From positions 1 to 9,960 of the forward strand of contig JAKAMV010000293.1 in assembly GCA_021812735.1 (NCBI GenBank): a stretch of DNA of 9,960 nt, in the 5' to 3' direction. Shown piece after piece: positions 1 to 5,151 of this stretch (its first letter is position 1; every line of letters begins with the position of its first letter). The notes beneath the pieces were generated by a model. It made no database searches, had not been told where the DNA came from, and saw nothing but the letters and a program-made list of their open reading frames with translations. This DNA is from Chloroflexota bacterium (lineage in GTDB: Bacteria > Chloroflexota > Limnocylindria > Limnocylindrales > CSP1-4). Both the position numbers and the translations under genes were made by a program.

Positions 1-150
1 CTGGGGAAGGTGCTGATCCTGGGCCTGCGCGAGGAGGAGCGGCGGCGTCTGGGCCCGGGCTTCTCGCTCAAGGCGTTCCACGACACGCTGCTGCGCAACG
101 GGTCGCTGCCGATCAGCTTCCACCGGCGGCTGCTCCGCGGCGAGGGCTGA
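1..150 (+). CDS. DUF885 family protein, C-terminal end (5' part outside window)
   Basis: An open frame enters from the left edge and ends at TGA 148-150, giving 49 residues. The tail reads as a helix-rich segment with a GKVLILGLREEERRR stretch, then FSLKAFHDTLL, then NGSLPISFHRRLL. This matches the conserved end of DUF885 proteins, large mostly uncharacterised proteins with a helical, metallopeptidase-like fold, whose ends typically read GK..I..LR.....LG..FSL..FHD.LL..GS.P. The stop lies 7 bases before the start of the HisA-like gene, so the two are probably co-transcribed. Substrate and cellular location cannot be judged from this fragment. The family call rests on remembered motif similarity and is fairly safe; any function is unknown. 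Confidence 0.7.
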   Translation: MGKVLILGLREEERRRLGPGFSLKAFHDTLLRNGSLPISFHRRLLRGEG

Positions 151-157
151 GGCCCGC

Positions 158-859
158 ATGGACCTGTACCCGGCCATCGACGTGGTGGGGGGCCGCTCGA
201 GGCTGGTGTACTGGCCGGGGGCGTCGGCCGGCATCGGGTCGCCCACCGACCGGCCCGACCGGATCGCCGAGCAGCTCGTCGGCCAGGGCGCGCGGCTGAT
301 CCACCTGGTCGACTTCGACGGGGCGCGGCGGGCGGCGCCCGCGAACCTCGACGCCGTGGGGGCGGTGGCCGCTCGCGTCGCAGTTCCGCTCCAGCTGGCG
401 GGCGGGCTCGAGGAGGCCGACCACATCCGCCTCGCCTTCGCGGCGGGCGCCACCCGCGTGGTCCTCTCGACGGCCATCGTGGAGCGGCCCCAGGCCCTGC
501 GGGAGTGCGTGGCCGTGGCCGGCGACTGGCTGGCCGTCGGCCTCGACCCGCGGCCCGAGCGGCTGGCCGCGTTCCCCTGGCACCGGGGCGTGCCGCCCGC
601 GCCGCTCGAGCTCGTGGACGAGCTGGCGGCGCTGGGCGTGCACCGCATCGTGCTCAGCCACGGCGGTGCCGCGCCGGACGGCGGGCTCCTCGCCGCGCTC
701 GTCCGGCGGGGCGACCTGGACGTGCTGGTGGCGGGCGGCGCGACCGACATCGACGGGATCCGCCGGCTGCGCGACGCCGGCGTGGCCGGGCTGATCCTCG
801 GCGAGCCGCTGCTGTCCGGCGCGATCGACCTGCCGAGCGCACTCAGCGCGGCCGCCTGA
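158..859 (+). CDS. HisA-like (beta-alpha)8 barrel protein, divergent
   Basis: The 233-residue product has HisA length and layout. It opens with LYPAIDVVGG, carrying Asp8 where HisA has its catalytic Asp. LVDFDGA follows at 50-56, then a GLD motif with Asp130 where the second catalytic Asp lies. VAGGATDIDGIRRL (191-204) and GLILGEPLL (211-219) form the C-terminal phosphate site. HisA isomerises ProFAR to PRFAR in histidine synthesis. Several conserved positions differ: the usual GGGIRS strand reads AGGLEE (81-86), losing the conserved Arg, and the T-D/E-I-x-x-DGT loop reads LSHGGAAPDGG (166-176), with Ser for Thr and a two-residue insertion. No other his gene is visible; the upstream neighbour is the DUF885 gene. 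The ATG follows TGAGG (148-152) with 5-base spacing. It is either a fast-evolving HisA or a paralogue with another substrate; I cannot decide, so no gene symbol is given. Confidence 0.8.
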   Translation: MDLYPAIDVVGGRSRLVYWPGASAGIGSPTDRPDRIAEQLVGQGARLIHLVDFDGARRAAPANLDAVGAVAARVAVPLQLAGGLEEADHIRLAFAAGATRVVLSTAIVERPQALRECVAVAGDWLAVGLDPRPERLAAFPWHRGVPPAPLELVDELAALGVHRIVLSHGGAAPDGGLLAALVRRGDLDVLVAGGATDIDGIRRLRDAGVAGLILGEPLLSGAIDLPSALSAAA

Positions 860-899
860 GGGGCGGCCCGCCCTCGACACGGCCCGTGCCCCACGGCCG
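858..899 (+). terminator. two GC hairpins after the HisA-like gene (weak terminator)
   Basis: Right at the TGA stop, GAGGGGC and GCCCTC (858-875) can pair around GGCCC with one bulged G. A second hairpin follows, with CGGCCCGTG (880-888) against CACGGCCG (892-899) and one bulged C. Neither is followed by a T tract, so intrinsic termination is only inferred from position. Confidence 0.3.
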
Positions 900-941
900 C
901 GGCGCGCGGCGAGCGCGCGCAAGGCTCCGATCGCGCGATCA

Positions 942-950
942 CGCTAGGAT
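942..950 (+). promoter_or_regulatory. candidate -10 element for the cyclophilin pair
   Basis: CGCTAGGAT occurs about 65 bases before the lipoprotein start, in an otherwise very GC-rich gap. TAGGAT (945-950) fits a sigma-70 -10 hexamer. The identical 9-mer recurs at 2351-2359 in the other non-coding region of this window that looks like a promoter, which supports it. No good -35 hexamer is seen. A perfect 12-bp palindrome, GATCGCGCGATC (929-940), sits directly upstream where a regulator could bind. Confidence 0.45.
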
Positions 951-1016
951 CGCCTCCCACCGCCCGCACCGGCCCGAGGGCCGGGCTGCGACTCCGCAAC
1001 GAGGATCCACGCCCCC

Positions 1017-1703
1017 ATGCGACTCCACCGAGCGGCCGTGACCATGGCCGCGGTCCTCCTCCTCGCCGGCTGCTCAGCAGGCTCGGCCGCCACCCCCGCC
1101 CCGTCGAGCCCGGCCAGCCCGGCGCCGGCCGCCACCGAGGCGGCCGCCGCCTCGGTCGACCTGTCGAGCTGCCCCACCAGCCAGCCGCCGGCCATGGCCG
1201 CCTCGGACGTGAAGAACGTCACGATCTCCACCTCGAAGGGCGTCATCGTCATCCAGGTCGAGGGCAAGCTGTCGCCGATCGCCGCGGGGAACTTCGTCGC
1301 GCTCGCGCAGTGCGGCTACTACAACGGCGTGGTGTTCCACCGACTCGTGCCCGGCTTCGTCATCCAGGGCGGGGACGGCACGTACGGCCGGGAGCCGTCG
1401 GTGGACATGGCCAACGTCGGCACCGGCGGCCCGTCCTACACGATCCAGGACGAGGCCGTGACCGGCACCTACACGCGTGGCACCGTCGCGATGGCCAAGA
1501 CGAGCCAGCCCAACAGCGCCAGCTCGCAGTTCTTCATCGTCCTCGCCGACGCGAGCCTCCCGCCCTCCTACCAGATCTTCGGCCACGTCACCTCCGGCAT
1601 GGACGTCGTCGACGCCATCGCCGCCATGCCCAACTCGGGCAGCCCCAACAACACGGCGCTCCAGCCCGTCGCGATGGACACCGTCACCGTCAGCAACCCG
1701 TAA
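1017..1703 (+). CDS. cyclophilin-type peptidyl-prolyl cis-trans isomerase, predicted lipoprotein
   Basis: The 228-residue product begins with a basic n-region and a short hydrophobic stretch ending in the lipobox LLAGC (Cys19). A Ala/Pro/Ser/Thr-rich linker (20-45) follows, so export and lipid anchoring on the outer face of the membrane are predicted. Residues 66-228 form a cyclophilin domain that isomerises Xaa-Pro bonds in protein substrates. Key motifs are VVFHR with catalytic Arg109, FVIQGGDG (114-121) with Gln117, and SSQFFIVL (169-176). The start at ATG 1017 gives a clean signal sequence and has GAGG at 1001-1004 upstream. The gene is followed 34 bases later by a second cyclophilin gene, so a bicistronic unit is likely. 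The domain is complete and no catalytic residue is missing. The family is certain; the physiological clients are unknown. Confidence 0.93.
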   Translation: MRLHRAAVTMAAVLLLAGCSAGSAATPAPSSPASPAPAATEAAAASVDLSSCPTSQPPAMAASDVKNVTISTSKGVIVIQVEGKLSPIAAGNFVALAQCGYYNGVVFHRLVPGFVIQGGDGTYGREPSVDMANVGTGGPSYTIQDEAVTGTYTRGTVAMAKTSQPNSASSQFFIVLADASLPPSYQIFGHVTSGMDVVDAIAAMPNSGSPNNTALQPVAMDTVTVSNP

Positions 1704-1723
1704 TCCCGCACGCACGCGCCCGC

Positions 1724-1730
1724 GAAGGAG
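1724..1730 (+). promoter_or_regulatory. ribosome binding site fixing the second cyclophilin start
   Basis: GAAGGAG lies 7 bases before ATG 1738. The open frame extends upstream through the end of the previous gene, so this site and the family alignment decide the start. Confidence 0.75.
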
Positions 1731-1737
1731 AACCTGC

Positions 1738-2232
1738 ATGACCCGCGCCGTCATCGCCACCGACCTCGGCGACATCGAGGTGGACCTGTACACCGAGAGC
1801 GCCCCGAAGGCGTCCGCCAACTTCGTGAAGCTGGCCAAGGACGGCTTCTACGACGACGTCGTCTTCCACCGCGTCATTCCCGGCTTCGTGATCCAGGGCG
1901 GCGACGGCCAGTTCGGCAAGAAGGCGGCGCTCGACAAGGGCCGCGTGGGCACCGGCGGGCCCGGCTACCGGTTCGAGGACGAGCCCGTCAAGGGCGACTA
2001 CGTCAAGGGCGCCCTCGCGATGGCCAACGCCGGCCCGAACACCAACGGCTCGCAGTTCTTCATCTGCGCGGCGGACCTGACCGGCCGGCTGCCCAAGAAC
2101 TACACGCTGTTCGGCCAGGTGACCAAGGGCCTCGACATCGTCGACCAGATCGTGGGCGCCCCCCGCAACCAGCGCGACCTCCCGGACGCCCCGGTGGCGA
2201 TGACCTCGGTGACCATCCACGACGAGGCCTGA
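1738..2232 (+). CDS. cyclophilin-type peptidyl-prolyl cis-trans isomerase, cytoplasmic
   Basis: The 164-residue product is a single, complete bacterial cyclophilin domain with no signal sequence, so it should act in the cytoplasm on Xaa-Pro bonds. It begins with the usual TRAVIATDLGDIEVDLY strand pair and shows APKASANFVKLAK, VVFHR with catalytic Arg45, GFVIQGGDG with Gln53, NGSQFFIC (103-110), and LFGQVTKGLDIVDQI near the end. ATG 1738 is chosen because GAAGGAG precedes it and the first strand of the fold begins right there. The frame stays open upstream, but that part overlaps the preceding gene. It is clearly a paralogue of that gene: motif order and many residues agree. The lack of a leader and linker implies different compartments for the same chemistry. 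The pair is probably one transcript. Confidence 0.95.
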   Translation: MTRAVIATDLGDIEVDLYTESAPKASANFVKLAKDGFYDDVVFHRVIPGFVIQGGDGQFGKKAALDKGRVGTGGPGYRFEDEPVKGDYVKGALAMANAGPNTNGSQFFICAADLTGRLPKNYTLFGQVTKGLDIVDQIVGAPRNQRDLPDAPVAMTSVTIHDEA

Positions 2233-2254
2233 CGGCTGCCGCGGCCGCGCCGCC

Positions 2255-2286
2255 GGTTGCAGGTTCGGGGTTGTGGGGTTGCAGGT
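2255..2286 (+). repeat. 10-bp direct repeat GGTTGCAGGT, 22-bp period
   Basis: GGTTGCAGGT is found at 2255-2264 and 2277-2286, separated by a G/T-rich spacer. It lies in the AT-richer non-coding stretch behind the cyclophilin pair. An inverted repeat overlaps it: GGTTCGG (2262-2268) against CCGAACC (2310-2316). No function is evident. Confidence 0.5.
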
Positions 2287-2350
2287 GAGTGTCGGTTAAG
2301 GCTTTTTTACCGAACCCAACACCAAATCCCTTCCCTAATCCACAGCGCAT

Positions 2351-2359
2351 CGCTAGGAT
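2351..2359 (+). promoter_or_regulatory. candidate -10 element in front of the structured RNA
   Basis: CGCTAGGAT holds the hexamer TAGGAT (2354-2359) and repeats exactly the 9-mer before the cyclophilin pair (942-950). Transcription would begin near 2365-2367, just where the first paired segment of the proposed RNA begins. The sequence about 17 bases upstream (TTCCCT, 2331-2336) is a poor -35. Confidence 0.45.
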
Positions 2360-2364
2360 ATGGG

Positions 2365-2541
2365 TCGCTGTCAGTCAGCGAGCGCTGCCCCAGCACCGCG
2401 ATCATGGGTAGGTTGGGTTAGGGTAGTCGGTGAAGCCGACGCGATAGATGATCACGGAGCGCGGCAGAAGGTCCGCCTAGGCGGACACCTTCACCGGGAC
2501 AGCTACCGAGGCGGCCCTCCGGGGCCGCCTCGGACGTTTCT
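2365..2541 (+). ncRNA. candidate structured small RNA, family unknown (6S-like rod possible)
   Basis: No plausible protein lies here, yet nested inverted repeats do. A closing helix pairs GCTGTC (2367-2372) with GACAGC (2498-2503). Inside it, CTGCC (2385-2389) pairs with GGCAG (2463-2467), and CCGcGATCAT (2396-2405) with ATGATCaCGG (2448-2457), with one mismatch. GTCGG/CCGAC (2426-2440) makes the apical hairpin. A separate hairpin, the 16-bp palindrome GTCCGCCTAGGCGGAC (2471-2486), sits on the 3' side of the large internal loop. A -10-like element stands at the predicted 5' end and a perfect terminator follows the closing helix. Length (about 175 nt), rod form and a 3'-side hairpin in a central bubble resemble 6S RNA, but I recognise no 6S, tmRNA, RNase P or SRP consensus. 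An alternative 5' hairpin, CGCTG/CAGCG (2366-2380), competes with the closing helix. The next gene is convergent, so a riboswitch is unlikely. Confidence 0.45.
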
Positions 2542-2542
2542 C
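2506..2542 (+). terminator. strong intrinsic terminator with UCCG tetraloop
   Basis: CCGAGGCGGCCC (2506-2517) and GGGCCGCCTCGG (2522-2533) form a perfect 12-bp stem around TCCG, a UNCG-type tetraloop closed by C-G. On the + strand it is followed by ACGTTTCTC, a short U-rich tail. It ends the proposed RNA transcript. It begins 7 bases beyond the pcm stop on the opposite strand, so it may serve both, though that side lacks a T tract. Confidence 0.75.
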
Positions 2543-3239
2543 AGGGCCGGCGCGAGCGGTCGGCCGGTGCCGGGCGGGGCGCCCCATCGACGGACGCGAC
2601 GAGCGGGACGAACACCACGCCCCAGAGCCGCTCCTCCGACATCGTCCCGGCATCCGTCTTCACGAGCCGCACGAGATCCTGGTGCCCGTGCCCGCCCACC
2701 GGCATCACGAGGCGGCCCCCCGGGGAGAGCTGGCCCAGGAGCGCCGGCGGCACCGTCTCGCCGGCGGCCGACACCAGGATCGCGTCGAACGGTGCCTCGG
2801 CCGACCAGCCGCGGGTGCCGTCGCCGAGGTGGACCTCGACGTTCGCGCAGCCGAGGCCAGCCAGCCGTTCACGGGCCCCGTCGGCGAGCTCGGGCAGCCG
2901 CTCGACGGCCACCACGCGGCGGGCCAGCAGCGACAGGATCGCGGCGGCGTAGCCGGAGCCGGCGCCGACCTCGAGCACGAGGGCGTCCGGCCGGAGATCG
3001 AGCGCCTCGGCCATCAGGGCGACCACGTAGGGCTGCGAGATGGTCTGGCCGTAGCCGATCGGGAGCGGCGCGTCAGCGTAGGCCGACCCCGCCTGCCCCT
3101 CGTCCACGAACGCCTCCCGGGGCACGGCCCGGAACGCCGCGAGCACCCGTTCGTCAGCGATGCCCCGCGCCCGCAGCTGCTGCTCGACCATCCGGCCGCG
3201 CTCGGCCGACCGGGTCGCGGAGGTCGACCCAAGGCCCAT
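2541..3239 (-). CDS. pcm: protein-L-isoaspartate O-methyltransferase
   Basis: The 232-residue product carries all hallmarks of the family. These are RMVEQQLRARGI (16-27), the conserved VPREAFV segment (39-45), QTISQPYVVALM (65-76), SAM-binding motif I VLEVGAGSGYAAA (88-100), the acidic strand end VVAVER (109-114), LGDGTRGW (138-145), and FDAILVSAAGETVPPALL (151-168) followed by the LSPGGRLVMPVG loop. It methylates abnormal L-isoaspartyl residues in aged proteins, using SAM, to start their repair in the cytoplasm. ATG 3239 is preferred over an upstream in-frame ATG at 3338, because the extra 33 residues do not belong to the family and would run through the promoter-like sequence. No Shine-Dalgarno precedes 3239. 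Instead TACCAT (3251-3246) stands 6 bases upstream, so a leaderless mRNA is possible. The gene converges on the structured RNA locus. Confidence 0.93.
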   Translation of the reverse strand: MGLGSTSATRSAERGRMVEQQLRARGIADERVLAAFRAVPREAFVDEGQAGSAYADAPLPIGYGQTISQPYVVALMAEALDLRPDALVLEVGAGSGYAAAILSLLARRVVAVERLPELADGARERLAGLGCANVEVHLGDGTRGWSAEAPFDAILVSAAGETVPPALLGQLSPGGRLVMPVGGHGHQDLVRLVKTDAGTMSEERLWGVVFVPLVASVDGAPRPAPADRSRRP

Positions 3240-3245
3240 GGCGCG

Positions 3246-3251
3246 ATGGTA
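3246..3251 (-). promoter_or_regulatory. candidate -10 for a leaderless pcm transcript
   Basis: Read on the - strand, TACCAT lies 6 bases before the pcm ATG, which would put the start of transcription at or next to the start codon. No Shine-Dalgarno is present, in contrast to the AGGAGG-type sites of neighbouring genes. This is inferred from spacing alone. Confidence 0.35.
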
Positions 3252-3299
3252 GGACGCGATGGGGCGCCAAGGCGAGGGATCCGGGCAACGGAACGTCAG

Positions 3300-3331
3300 G
3301 GCCGCTGGCCGCTCGATGGCGGCCAGCGGCC
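3300..3331 (-). terminator. 13-bp hairpin behind the secreted-protein gene
   Basis: GGCCGCTGGCCGC (3300-3312) pairs perfectly with GCGGCCAGCGGCC (3319-3331) around a 6-base loop. It stands about 76 bases past the stop of the secreted-protein gene and before the pcm promoter region. There is no real T tract, so termination is inferred from position and stem strength. Confidence 0.5.
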
Positions 3332-3407
3332 GGCTCAACTATCACCGCCAAGCGTGGGCGCGCCGGGCCAGCGGCACGCGAGGTCCTGGCGAGGCGGCGG
3401 TGTCGGA

Positions 3408-3884
3408 TCAGCGTCCCGTCACGGCGAACCAGAGCGGCCCGTTCGGCGTCTCCCCGGCGAAGAACACGGCCGGGGCGAGGCACGACGACGGCAGGTCGAC
3501 GCGCGCGTTGACCATGGCGTTGCCATCGGCCGAGTACGGGACCGGGCCAGACATCACGGTCTTGGCACCGCCATTGCACGCGACGATCGCAACACCGGTG
3601 GAGAACGGGTTCGTGCCCGCCTTGGGGCCGCTGGCGAGCACGAGGTGGCTCACCGACACCTGCAGGCGGCCGTCGGAGAACAGGAGCGCGTCGCCGCGGT
3701 CGAGGACCCACGGAAGGCCGCCGCCCGCGACGCCCTCGAGCGCCATGCCGCCGGTCGGGATGCCGGTCATCGATGCGTCGAGGAGCTTGGTGCCCGGATC
3801 GGCGGCCACAGCGCCGGTCGCGAGCACGACCGCGATGAGGGCGCCGGCGAGGGCTGGAGCGAGACGGCGGGCGCGGACAGACAT
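3408..3884 (-). CDS. small secreted protein of unknown function
   Basis: The 158-residue product starts with a classic signal peptide: RARR, a hydrophobic core ALAGALIAVVLATG, and an AVA/VAA cleavage region near residues 27-28. The mature part (about 130 residues) is predicted mostly beta. It contains GVAGGGLPWVLDRGDALL (51-68), DGRLQVSVSHLVLA (71-84), GTNPF (90-94) and an ending LWFAVTG. Two cysteines only, Cys103 and Cys135, could form a disulphide outside the cell. I have a faint recollection of similar short secreted proteins (GGGLPW...GTNP...WFAVTG) in high-GC soil bacteria, but know no function. ATG 3884 is chosen over the longer frame because AGGAGG (3896-3891) lies 6 bases upstream and the signal peptide begins there. 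An inverted repeat, CGACGAC/GTCGTCG (3900-3927), lies just before this site. The gene is divergent from the exporter operon and shares its upstream region. Confidence 0.75.
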   Translation of the reverse strand: MSVRARRLAPALAGALIAVVLATGAVAADPGTKLLDASMTGIPTGGMALEGVAGGGLPWVLDRGDALLFSDGRLQVSVSHLVLASGPKAGTNPFSTGVAIVACNGGAKTVMSGPVPYSADGNAMVNARVDLPSSCLAPAVFFAGETPNGPLWFAVTGR

Positions 3885-4064
3885 GGCGGTCCTCCTGATC
3901 GACGACAGGACGCGAGGGGGGTCGTCGTGCACCGGGGTACGCCGGCGGACGCGGGCCGGTTTCACGTGCCGGGGCCGGGTCGCGCGCGCCGTCCCCGCCG
4001 GTGCGGCGCCTGGCGCGCACGCCCGGTGGTGATGGATGAGCCCCCGCGCTGAACGCCGTCCGAG

Positions 4065-4080
4065 TGTGACAATTGTCACA
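4065..4080. promoter_or_regulatory. 16-bp perfect palindrome, CRP/FNR-type operator form
   Basis: TGTGACAATTGTCACA is self-complementary over all 16 bases and has the exact CRP half-site arrangement TGTGA-N6-TCACA. Such an AT-containing palindrome stands out in this GC-rich region. It lies about 157 bases before the ABC ATPase start and about 180 bases before the divergent secreted-protein start, so it could control either or both. A second inverted repeat, GCGACaGTCGC (4082-4092), follows directly. Other dimeric regulators such as GntR, MarR or TetR types also bind sites of this size, so the bound protein is not established. Confidence 0.6.
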
Positions 4081-4224
4081 TGCGACAGTCGCTGCAGCCC
4101 TGTTCCCGCACGGTGCAGCGGTGTTTACTCGCCGCGAGCCACGGAGATCGAGGCAGGGCGCTCATGCCCCAGCGGCGGCCCGAGCGCCTGCGAGGCGCCT
4201 CGTCCGGTGGATCCGCACCCCTTC

Positions 4225-4230
4225 GGGAGG
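4225..4230 (+). promoter_or_regulatory. ribosome binding site fixing a GTG start
   Basis: GGGAGG lies 6 bases before GTG 4237. It decides the start of the ATPase gene against an upstream ATG at 4036, whose extra 67 residues do not resemble ABC proteins and would run across the operator. Confidence 0.75.
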
Positions 4231-4236
4231 CGCGCC

Positions 4237-5151
4237 GTGACCCTGATCATCGAGGCCGAACGGCTCACCAAGTACTACGGTGCCCAGCGGGGGATCGTCG
4301 ACGTCGATCTGGGCGTGGCCCAGGGCGAGGTCTTCGGCTTCCTCGGCCCCAACGGCGCCGGCAAGACAACCACGATCCGGACCCTGCTCGACCTGATCCG
4401 GCCCACGAGCGGACGCGCGCGCGTGTTCGGCATCGAGACGACCGTCGATCCGGTCGCCATCCACCGTCGAGTCGGCTACCTGCCGGGCGAGTTCGCCCTG
4501 TTCGACCGGCTGACGGGCGGCGAGACGATCGCCTACTTCGCCAACCTCCGGGGCGGCGTCGACGCGCTCTACCAGGCCGACCTGATCGCCCGCTTCGACC
4601 TCGACCCGAGCCGGCGCTTCCGCGAGTACTCCAAGGGCAACAAGCAGAAGGTCGGGCTCGTCATCGCGCTCCAGCATCGTCCCGAGCTGCTGATCCTCGA
4701 CGAGCCGACGGCCGGTCTCGACCCGCTGGTGCAGCAGACCTTCTTCGAGCTCCTCCGCGAGGCGGTTGGAGAAGGCCGCACGGCGTTCCTGTCGAGCCAC
4801 ATCCTCGCCGAGGTCGAGAAGACATGCGACCGGGTGGCGATCATCCGTGATGGCGGCGTCGTCAAGGTCGACCGCGTCGAGGCCCTCCGTGACCTCGCCC
4901 ACCACCAGGTCGAGCTGCAGTTCGCGACGCCCGTCGAGGCCGGCGTCTTCGCGGCGATCCCCGGCGTCAGCGACGTGGTGGCAGAGGACCACCGGCTGCG
5001 CATGCGCGTGACGGGGTCGATCGCGCCCGTCGTCCAGGCCGCGGCGGCGCTCGACCTCGTCGATCTCACGGCTCGCGAGCCTTCCCTGGAGGAGACGTTC
5101 CTCGCCCAGTACGGACGCGAGGCCGTCGAGGTGAACAGCCATGACCGCTGA
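4237..5151 (+). CDS. ABC-2 type exporter, ATP-binding subunit
   Basis: The 304-residue product is the ATPase that powers the adjacent permease. It shows Walker A GPNGAGKTT (37-45), a signature motif in the variant form YSKGNKQKV (131-139), Walker B LLILDEPTAGLDP (151-163) with the catalytic Glu, and the switch His in LSSH (185-188). The Q-loop area reads VGYLPGEF (79-86), without the usual Gln after LP. After residue 215 comes the C-terminal extension typical of drug-export ATPases, ending in EPSLEETFLAQYG. The GTG start at 4237 is fixed by GGGAGG. The gene overlaps the permease by 11 bases, a sign of translational coupling. The closest remembered type is the DrrA/TnrB2 group of antibiotic and polyketide exporters; the actual substrate is unknown. 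Confidence 0.92.
   Translation: MTLIIEAERLTKYYGAQRGIVDVDLGVAQGEVFGFLGPNGAGKTTTIRTLLDLIRPTSGRARVFGIETTVDPVAIHRRVGYLPGEFALFDRLTGGETIAYFANLRGGVDALYQADLIARFDLDPSRRFREYSKGNKQKVGLVIALQHRPELLILDEPTAGLDPLVQQTFFELLREAVGEGRTAFLSSHILAEVEKTCDRVAIIRDGGVVKVDRVEALRDLAHHQVELQFATPVEAGVFAAIPGVSDVVAEDHRLRMRVTGSIAPVVQAAAALDLVDLTAREPSLEETFLAQYGREAVEVNSHDR

Larger units (their letters stand above)
3885..4236. other. divergent intergenic region, 352 bp
   Basis: This gap separates the secreted-protein gene from the exporter operon and must hold both promoters. Besides the palindrome at 4065-4080 and a small inverted repeat, GCGACaGTCGC (4082-4092), I see only weak -10 candidates, such as TTTACT (4124-4129). Frames that run through it look like spurious upstream extensions of the flanking genes. 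Confidence 0.6.

Noticed and set aside
113..922. A 269-codon - strand frame across the HisA-like gene
   Set aside because: It is an out-of-frame shadow typical of GC-rich coding DNA, with no family motif; the + strand frame aligns to HisA throughout.
2303..2308. TTTTTT as an intrinsic terminator of the cyclophilin pair
   Set aside because: No stable GC stem stands directly before the T run; only an imperfect short pairing is possible.
3240..3338. Upstream extension of pcm from an ATG at 3338
   Set aside because: The 33 added residues are outside the family and would cover the intergenic hairpin and promoter region.
4036..4236. Upstream extension of the ATPase gene from ATG 4036
   Set aside because: The extra residues do not resemble ABC proteins, they cross the palindrome, and GTG 4237 has a proper ribosome site.
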